From Paraphoma chrysanthemicola (Eukaryota > Ascomycota > Dothideomycetes > Pleosporales > Phaeosphaeriaceae), in assembly GCA_020744225.1 (NCBI GenBank), contig JAGMWG010000003.1:1488001-1552000 (forward strand): 64,000 nucleotides of DNA, written 5' to 3'. This document shows positions 57,335 to 64,000 of the stretch, in pieces. Every line of letters starts with the position of its first letter. Positions within the stretch are counted from its first letter, which is position 1. Below the pieces are notes generated by a model. That model saw only the letters and a list, made by a program, of their open reading frames with translations. It had not been told where the DNA came from and ran no database searches. A program made the translations under genes and the position numbers.

Positions 57335-58435
57335 ATGGCTTCCACCGAGACCCTTAGCAGGACGCCTCCGCTACCACACCGAAGCCCATACCGCAGAATG
57401 TGTACCTTCGACAAAGACCTTCCGCCGCTGCCAACTGATACCTTTCAATTGGAAACAGAACTGGTCCCCAAGCCCCTCTTCTGCAGGAGCACGATCCTGC
57501 CGCCGAAAACAATGCACATTGCGACCATCGAGCTCCCCTCATTAGACGCGCCTTCTCCCATCATCTGCCCCTCGGATGCATCGACTGTCTCATCAAACCG
57601 GTCCTCCATGGTGAGCGATGCCTCACGCCCTGGAACGCCGGCGACTTCAGTCCCAAGCGAAGGACCCTCGCGCACTTCATCATTCAAATCGACCGCCCCA
57701 CCGCCTACCTGGATCCCGCCACTGGAAGTCCCAAAGCCACTGTTTGCCAGGAGTGCTACGCTGCCGGTTAGACCGAAGCCCACGAACGTTGCGCAGTTCA
57801 CCTTCCAATGCCCCTCTCCCATTGTTCGCCGGCCAACCTCCCCGAGGAAGTCTTTTGCCCCAAATTCACCAGCATTGAAGACTTCTCCTCTGTCTTGCTT
57901 CTCGCCACCACCTGTCGAAGTCCTCAATACGCACCCCTCGAAGCCAGTGTTTGGCAGGAGTCGTACCCTGCCTGCGAAGCCTACCTACGTGCCTCCGCAT
58001 GAGCTCTCATCACGCCTAGCCCGACCCATGGAAAGCCCAGAGCCTCCGCGCGCACTCAACCTACCACCACCCAGGAACTCTCCGTTGACTTGCTTCTCGC
58101 CAGCGCCTGCTTGGCCACGAACCGTCAAGGGCGCTCGACCAGCCTTGAGGCACAAGATGACTCCGCGGAGAGAGACGCTGAGAAGTCTTAGAGCAAAAGA
58201 GTCGGATGCGTGCTTGCAGCAGATGTACGACCGACAGCTATCGTCCTATCTGGAGGACGTGCTCGAGGAGCCTGCGCCGAAGTCGACATTCGCGGCGCGC
58301 CCCGTTGCCAAGATCAAGAGACCAGAGCCCGAGCCTGAGAAGAGGCGTGTGCCTGAAAAGCCAGTCGCACTGTCCAGTCTCAGGCAGCACTCCTATGTAA
58401 TGGACGAAAAGGGTGTCTTCATCATGAACGCATAA
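57335..58435 (+). CDS. Pro/Ser-rich protein with repeated F(x)RSxTLPxKP motifs, unknown function
   Basis: Single exon of 366 aa from the ATG at 57335 (MASTETLSRTPPLP); the frame is open upstream but without an ATG. Three internal repeats share the pattern KP(L/V)FxRSxTLPxKP: VPKPLFCRSTILPPKT, VPKPLFARSATLPVRPKP and PSKPVFGRSRTLPAKP. A second motif, SPL(S/T)CFSPxPxxP, occurs twice. The C-terminal third is charged and may be helical (SDACLQQMYDRQLSSYLEDV) and ends with SLRQHSYVMDEKGVFIMNA, which looks conserved. The RSxTLP elements resemble kinase or SH3-ligand type linear motifs. I do not recognise a family. Confidence 0.7.
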   Translation: MASTETLSRTPPLPHRSPYRRMCTFDKDLPPLPTDTFQLETELVPKPLFCRSTILPPKTMHIATIELPSLDAPSPIICPSDASTVSSNRSSMVSDASRPGTPATSVPSEGPSRTSSFKSTAPPPTWIPPLEVPKPLFARSATLPVRPKPTNVAQFTFQCPSPIVRRPTSPRKSFAPNSPALKTSPLSCFSPPPVEVLNTHPSKPVFGRSRTLPAKPTYVPPHELSSRLARPMESPEPPRALNLPPPRNSPLTCFSPAPAWPRTVKGARPALRHKMTPRRETLRSLRAKESDACLQQMYDRQLSSYLEDVLEEPAPKSTFAARPVAKIKRPEPEPEKRRVPEKPVALSSLRQHSYVMDEKGVFIMNA

Positions 58436-59498
58436 TCGCGCTCCTGTAAGTGCGGTGCTTCCTCGTTGCGATCATTGTGCTAAAAAGCACAGTAATGATT
58501 CACGACGAATGATTTATGACTATGCCAAATCGGCATGACTGTACAACATCGAGGCAATTTACGAACGGTTTGCATGGATATGGAGTCAATGATTTACGAT
58601 ACCATAATGGTTTACCGGCCAGGCGTTCTTTGTCTTTCCATCTCAACTCTGGTGCGGATTTCGGCGCACAGAGACTACAGTATGTAATAATGCAACAAGA
58701 ACCAATGTCAGCTTGGGCGAGGTCTTACACAATCTCATATAATATCTGGCGATCTACACTCCACGTGCACTTTCGCAGAGCCTCATCCTTGGTCCTGCGA
58801 GGCTGACATCAGCCTGGCGGACTCCTGCTGACCTCCACTCGCAGCACGGCTGGGGCGCAGGGGAACGCACAAAGCCCTCATTGGCGGTAGCAGGCGAAGA
58901 GGCTCTTGCTGCAGCCACCACGAAGCCGACACTTCCATTGTAGCATCTTCTTTGGGTACTAGACTCGCGCTCATAGTCGCCAAATGACTGGAGTTGTGCA
59001 CAGCACTCGCTTTGCAGCTGCGCCGCACATCCGCGATGGCGCAGCGCGTAGCCAAAAACACCCCCAGGCCAAGCCTGATCGAGTATGTGCCCACCTTTTG
59101 GCCCCCGCAAGCGCTCCATGCTGCACGGGAAATTACAGCACACCGTGCATTCGTGCAGTACTTAACGTTTGGTAGCCAGCATGGCCACAGCTTCCAGTAT
59201 GACCTTATACAAGGTCTTGGTCCATGGTCGAGTGCGTCAGTTGATTCACCTCCATAAAGTCACAGCCTTGTAGGCAACCGACTGACTCACGCCCGACATT
59301 GCCACAGTTGCACACAATTAGGGGAGGCCTCGAGGACTGAGTATAGAAGGACGGTGTTCATCGATCCGAGTACATTCAACGTCACACGCTCTTCGCAAGC
59401 AAACATCAGAAACACGTATCTCCCACCTCTGCACAATTAAAGTAGCGATCGCCGCGACATTGCAGTCAAGTAAAGAATACCCGCATGAGCCACCTTTC
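58436..59498. other. intergenic upstream of patatin-like gene
   Basis: 1.06 kb with short ORFs only (such as 58754-59143 minus). No domain content is visible. It should carry the promoter of the lipase gene. Confidence 0.45.
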
Positions 59499-61621
59499 AT
59501 GATGGAATTCTCCGAACCGGAACGAAACCCCCATGCCCCCCTCCGCCTGTTATCTCTGGACGGAGGTGGGGTGCGAGGGTTGTCCTCGCTCATGGTGCTC
59601 GACGACCTTATGGAGAACATAGCGTCGGAGGAGAAGAGAATAGGAAGGCGGGCTCAAAACGACCATACACCCCTGAAGCCATGTGACTACTTTGATCTGT
59701 AGGTACACTTGATAGCCTAAGAAACTGTCACGCTGACGATTGCAGCATTGGAGGTACTTCAACAGGTGGTATTATTGCCATTCTACTTTCCCGCCTGCGT
59801 CTGGACTGCAAACAGTGCATTTCAATATATACGAAACTGGCCGAGCAAATCTTCAAGCATGACCGGTCATTCAAGGCCTTTGGGATGAAGATACCAACCG
59901 GGGCCACTCGTTTCTCAGGTGCCGTTCTGGCCAATGCTATCAAATCAGCACTGAAAGAGCTTGAGTTCGACGAAAATGAAACCATGTGGGACGAGGCGCT
60001 GTTCGAGGAGGTAGAAGAGCCGGGTGACCTACCGAGAGACAGTATCTGGGCGGATGCAGGCAGCAACAAACAGAGCGTCCTTACAGAAAGCCCGGTGGCT
60101 ACTGTCAAGAATGTCGAAGCATCGTTGAGTTCCAAGTCGTCAGAAACGCCCGCACAGAACAGCCCGAACACACTGTACAGCGGCTCGCCGTTTTCGCCCA
60201 ATGTCCCACACCGCACAGATACTTGGAAACTCCACTCTCGTCAAAGCGTCCACCGCAAAGCCAACGCCAAAGGATGCCGTGGCTTCGTTCTCACCAGTCT
60301 CAAGAATGCCCTGGGTCTTCCTCGGATCCTGAGCACGTATGATCCAAACGACCGCACAACAAAAATTTGGGAAGCTCTCCGAGCGACCAGCGCCGCGCCA
60401 ACCTTCTTCGAGGAAATGCAGTTTGGCGTTCCCAAAGTCACCTATCTCGACGGCGGCGTTGGCTTCAACAACCCCTGCGCCGAAGTCGACTATGCCGCCA
60501 AAGCTCTTTGGGAAGGCCGCAGCATCGGCGTCATCGTCTCGGTAGGCACGGGTCTGCAATCCATTCCCAGCGTCAAGAAAATGGCATCCTGGCTCCCCTT
60601 CGGTCTCGGCACAGACATCTCCCTCGCGAGCGCCCTCGCCGGCATGGCCACCAGCACTGCGCGCGTCGACAACGAGCTCAAGCGCATGTACAACAACTCC
60701 GACACCAAATACTACCGCTTCGACGTGGACCGCGGGCTCGCCAACATCTCGCTCGAGCAGTGGATGAAGGAAGACGAAATGGCCGCCCTGACCGAACAGT
60801 ACATGCGCGACGCCCGCCAGATGCGCACCGCAAAGGAATTCGGCCAACTCATGGCCAAGCTGTCTGCGCTCCCTCCACGCTTCAGCATTGCGCCCACGCA
60901 ATTCCGTCTCGGCATCACCGGCCGCGGCCTCATGGACAAATCCTTTGAGCTCGTCAACGTCGACTTCAAAACCGGCTTGCCGCTGGGCGTCACATCCCAC
61001 CTGTCCGATCTCCCGCGCATGTCACAGTTCCGCACATCTTCGCCCTCGGGCGAATCCGGTCTCGCAATTGACGAGGCAGGCCACTTGAAGCGCATCTACC
61101 CCGTAGCCGAGGACCTCGACGGCGATGGGCGCCGGGAAGAAGCTGCGGTGTATCAGTGCGTACGAGCAGATAACGTTTGTCTAAGAACGATCAAGACGGG
61201 GATTCCGCAGGGGAAATATAAAGTCCGCTTCATCGTCGCCTTTCATAATACTCAGCCGGGAAACACGCCGCCGCATGATGTGGTGTTTAGTGTTGGCAAG
61301 CCGTTTGATCCGACGACGTTCACGCAGCGCTTCGTTGATGTCAAAATCTCGCCGGACGTAGTTCCCGTGTTGCTACATCCGGATGCAGTCAGGGTGCGTG
61401 TTGGCGAGGATAGATACAAGGAGTGCAAGGGTAAAGGGTGGCAGGAGATAGAGGGCGATGTGGAGGTTAGTGTAGGGCTGGACGGCGCGCTGGGGTTCAT
61501 CTTGAATAGCAAGTTCCGCGAGGGGAGGTACATGGACGGGTGGAGCTTTGGAGGTGTGCGATTGGAGCCGGTATTTGGGGGTGGCGGTGGGATGGCGAGT
61601 CCGAGGATCGTGACGGGGTGA
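59499..61621 (+). CDS. patatin-like phospholipase / acyl hydrolase
   Basis: Exons are 59499-59698 and 59746-61621 (691 aa), with a 47-nt intron (GTAGGT...TTGCAG) just before the nucleophile elbow. The oxyanion hole is LDGGGVRG (residues 20-27), the nucleophile is Ser-72 in GGTSTGG, and the catalytic Asp-302 lies in YLDGGVGFNNP, so the Ser-Asp dyad is complete. A 60-residue polar insert (about 165-235) separates the two catalytic regions. After the patatin domain (to about 430) there is a 260-residue C-terminal region with beta-like sequence and no recognised domain. There is no signal peptide. It is likely an intracellular lipid acyl hydrolase (phospholipase A2-like). The ATG at 59499 is the first in frame; a second follows immediately. 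Confidence 0.9.
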
Positions 61622-61879
61622 TGGTGCGAATGAGCGGAAGGCTGAGAGATGTTTGCTTGAGCGATGGGTTTAGCGGGCGTTTGGGAGTGGGTCTGCAAGC
61701 TAGATCTTATGCTTCAATGTAGATACGATGTACACCGCAGTGCGATTCTTGACTCATTGATCTATTTGCTGTCACACAGGAGACTTCCTCTTGGGATTTC
61801 GATCTTTCTTACACATCTGATTTGTCTCACGTCTATAAAGTCCCTCTTTGTTCACACAACCTATCGCGTATCTAAACGT
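61622..61879. other. 3' flank of the lipase gene
   Basis: Transition from coding GC content to the AT-rich repeat tract. No element recognised. Confidence 0.4.
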
Positions 61880-62460
61880 CTTTTTGTACAGAACCCCCTT
61901 TTTGCGCAAATCTTAAGTATCTTTTGTATACAAATTATTCATTCTATGTCTAAACTCTCTCTCGTATAGAAAGTGTAAACTACCTCGGAAAAAAAGTATG
62001 CCTCGAAAGAAAGTATACCTCGAAAGTAAAGTATGCCTCGGAAGTAAAGTATACCTCTAAAGTGGAATACACCTCTAAAGTAGAGTACATCTCTAAACTA
62101 CAGGAGTAGAGGTTAAAAGAGTAAAATGTATACAAAGTATAAGATTATACGTCAAAAATAGACTTTAGAATACATCTAGATAATCGAAAACACATCTCTA
62201 AACATAATTCCGAGTCTACGTCTAAAATCTTTTACATGTCTAACCTTTTCTACATGTCTAAACTCGAGAATGTGTCTAAACATCTACTTCAGCGTACATG
62301 TTTATTACCTGCCTAAAGTCTAGTACATGTCTAAACACCAAGTTTAGTATGAAACTCATGTATCTAGCTAAGACTCAGTACCTCACAAAACATGAACTTT
62401 AGCATAGTAGCAAAGTACCTACCTAAACTCGAGTATATCTCTAAACTACATCAATAGTAT
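61880..62460. repeat. AT-rich degenerate repeat tract (GAGTACATGTCTAAA family), tract 2
   Basis: About 580 nt of imperfect repeats with the core GAGTACATSTCTAAA (for example AGTACATGTCTAAAC at about 62,322, GAGTACATCTCTAAACT at 62,084, and CTCGAGTATATCTCTAAAC at about 62,428). This is the reverse complement of the core of tract 1 at 38.5-39.3 kb. No significant ORF is present. Confidence 0.75.
61996..62102. repeat. six 18-nt tandem units
   Basis: The consensus is GTATACCTCTAAAGTAAA. Units lie at 61996-62012 (17 nt), 62013-62030, 62031-62048, 62049-62066, 62067-62084 and 62085-62102. Adjacent units differ from their neighbours at a few positions, and the last grades into the GTACATCTCTAAAC core of the wider tract. 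Confidence 0.9.
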
Positions 62461-62659
62461 GTAACACAAAGTCATGATCATCGCGCACAAGGCAATCTAG
62501 TGGGATTACGACCTGCGTGTAGGTCTCCAGGTGGCTTTATCTCGAAGTCACAAAGAGCAGTAGCTGGGATGTAGAGGTGAAAAGAGGATATGATGTCTTG
62601 CGTGGTGGAGTGAGACAGCGAACCATGGTAACAAATACATAACGTATCAACAACCGAAG

Positions 62660-63224
62660 ATGCGGTTGTATCAAAGTACGACTCTTCCACATTTCTTCAT
62701 GAGTGCGCATCGCAATAACCTTCTCAGACCGAGACACACTTCATACGGTCTCCGACTTCAGATTCTTCGCTCTGAACCACCCACACTGTCTTTTCCAGCC
62801 CTCTCACATCTCGCCGCTCATCTCGCCGCTCATCTCACCTCACGGCGACCCGCCTCAACCGCCCTCAGTCCCATAAACATCCGCTTCCTCAAAATTGGTC
62901 CATCACCTCCGCCATTCCGATTCTATCACCACCACTACGTCCGTCCACCCCGCACTCCAGCTCCAAGCCGTATGTTCCAGGATCTAACAGACCTACGGCG
63001 TACGACCATAGACCTACAAAAAACCCTCCACACGCAAGGACGAGATCATCAAGAAACTCAGTTTGGAGATGGATAAGAATAAGATGCGCCACGGTATTAA
63101 TTGTGATATTCACCAGTTCCGCCGGGAAATAGACCACACCACGACGATGATGCTGTATCTGGACGTGGCGATTGTGGTAATGGGGTTATGGGTTGTTTCT
63201 TTGGCATTGCTTAAATTCTTGTAG
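62660..63224 (+). pseudogene. frameshifted coding candidate: presequence-like N-terminus plus coiled coil and TM helix
   Basis: An ORF from the ATG at 62660 has an Arg/Ser/His-rich N-terminus (MRLYQSTTLPHFF, then MSAHRNNLLRPRHTSYGLRL), resembling a mitochondrial presequence, and reaches a helical segment FQDLTDLRRTTIDLQKTL. At about 63035 the frame must move by one base (skip C-63035) to continue as DEIIKKLSLEMDKNKMRHG, QFRREIDHTTTMMLYLDVAIV and a hydrophobic helix ending LALLKFL, stop 63222-63224. Helix plus coiled coil plus C-terminal membrane segment recalls the mitochondrial CCDC90/DUF1640 proteins, but this is only a resemblance. It may be a pseudogene, a base error, or two unrelated frames; there is no room for an intron. 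Confidence 0.4.
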
Positions 63225-63505
63225 GCGGCGATGGGTCTCATGAAGGCTGTTGTCAGCGAGAGAATTTGGCAGAGGAAGAGGGAGGGCGTGATGCCCATCA
63301 AAGACAAGTGATGAGTCGGCTTGGACGCGGGCGTTGTGTAGTCATTACTTCTCTTCTCATTGTAATTACTCACTTTGATGAGTCTATAATTCGTGAGCCG
63401 CGGCGTGAGCCCGCTCCAATCTCTTCTCCCAATTCCTGTAGCAAGTAATCGTACAGACCTGCACCCTGTCCATATCTTACCCAACCACTCCACCACTCCA
63501 CCTCT
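63225..63505. other. intergenic before RPN12 stop
   Basis: Convergent 3' flanks; no element recognised. Confidence 0.4.
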
Positions 63506-64000
63506 CTACACAATCGTCTCCAGCTCCCTCGCGTAGCCCAGCGTGTTCTCAATGACCTGATCGCTCGTGACCAGGATGTCTTTGCTGAGATAGTCGTCCT
63601 CCTGCTGCGGGAAGTATATCCTGCTGTCCTTGACCACCCAGCCGCTCTCCTTTGCGAACTGCACCACGCTGCCTTCTGAGTCGAGGAAGAGGAGGGACTT
63701 GGCGTCTGACACGGGGATGGAGGGGTATGCGCGCTCGCTGCACGACGCAATCTCTTTGCGGATGGTGCCGATGAGGATCTAGCAGATCAGTAACGTCCAA
63801 ACATGTACAAGTCATCCTAGCCGTACCTCGGTGAAGAGCCCAAACTCCTCGCTCGGTACATTGTCCTTCTTTGTCTGCCCCCACACCCTGTCGTAGCTCC
63901 CCTCCATCAGGGCCTGCTCCAGCCGTATCGGATACTGAACGAACTGGTCGTCCTCCAACTTCTTGCCGTCCTGCGCCGCCGCCACCTCGAGCGTCTCGAG
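63506..64000 (-). CDS. RPN12: 26S proteasome regulatory subunit RPN12 (PSMD8), 5' part beyond window
   Basis: Only the C-terminal 149 codons are inside the window: an exon from beyond 64000 to 63827, then 63778-63506, with a 48-nt intron (GTACGG...TGCTAG). The visible part starts LETLEVAAAQDGKKLEDDQF. It continues through EQALMEGSYDRVWGQTKK and EEFGLFTE, then ILIGTIRKEIASCSERAYPSI, SDAKSLLFLDSEGSVVQFAK and the winged-helix (PCI/CSN8-like) end GWVVKDSRIYF...TIV. Rpn12 is a PCI-domain subunit of the proteasome lid, whose docking completes lid assembly. The match is to the conserved C-terminal half, so the N-terminus and start cannot be judged. Confidence 0.88.

Noticed and set aside
60140..61000. 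286-codon ORF antisense to the patatin gene
   Set aside because: Shadow of the catalytic-domain exon; no recognisable protein features.
1..64000. Biosynthetic gene cluster or CRISPR/phage-type system
   Set aside because: No PKS, NRPS, terpene cyclase or P450 set and no regularly spaced identical repeats with unique spacers; gene content is eukaryotic housekeeping.

Overview
This is nuclear DNA of a filamentous ascomycete (Pezizomycotina). Genes are broken by short introns of about 45-125 nt with fungal GT(A/G)NGT donors, CTAAC-type branch sites and YAG acceptors. The recognisable proteins are fungal: SKN7, INP1, an AA9 LPMO, a Zn2Cys6 factor, formamidase, and a giant involucrin-repeat/leashin-like protein, a type reported from Woronin-body fungi. 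Class and species cannot be fixed from the sequence alone. Splice sites were placed by eye from reading-frame continuity and conserved motifs.

Layout. 1-11563 (minus): an enormous low-complexity gene that runs off the left edge, at least 3,829 codons. 12.5-16.3 kb (minus): a doubtful small ORF, the RNA15/CstF-64 cleavage factor, and a copper amine oxidase. 17.9-20.6 kb (plus): an AA9 lytic polysaccharide monooxygenase and a Gly/Pro-rich protein. 20.8-24.9 kb (minus): a full-length ABCG transporter of the YOL075C type. 24.9-34.6 kb is gene-poor and holds only a Zn2Cys6/AT-hook regulator (29.3-31.1 kb, minus). 34.65-38.0 kb: CFT2/CPSF100 and a convergent 74-residue protein. 38.5-39.3 kb is an AT-rich degenerate repeat tract, followed by tRNA-Lys(CTT). 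40.5-50.3 kb: a mitochondrial-type peroxiredoxin divergent from SKN7, then eIF2B-epsilon and an Ariadne RBR ubiquitin ligase. 50.5-54.0 kb (minus): formamidase and a multi-pass membrane protein. 54.4-61.6 kb (plus): INP1, a Pro-rich repeat protein and a patatin-like lipase. 61.9-62.46 kb: a second repeat tract, related to the first but in the opposite orientation. 62.7-63.2 kb: a frameshifted gene candidate. 63.5-64.0 kb (minus): the 3' end of proteasome subunit RPN12.

Most genes are single-copy housekeeping genes with no operon-like logic. Possible functional links are the SKN7 regulator divergent from a peroxiredoxin, two subunits of the mRNA 3'-end processing machinery, and a loose peroxisome theme (leashin-like tether, INP1). 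I found no CRISPR array, intact transposon or biosynthetic cluster. The most unusual material is the periodic Ala/Gly patches of the giant protein and the two mirror-oriented repeat tracts.
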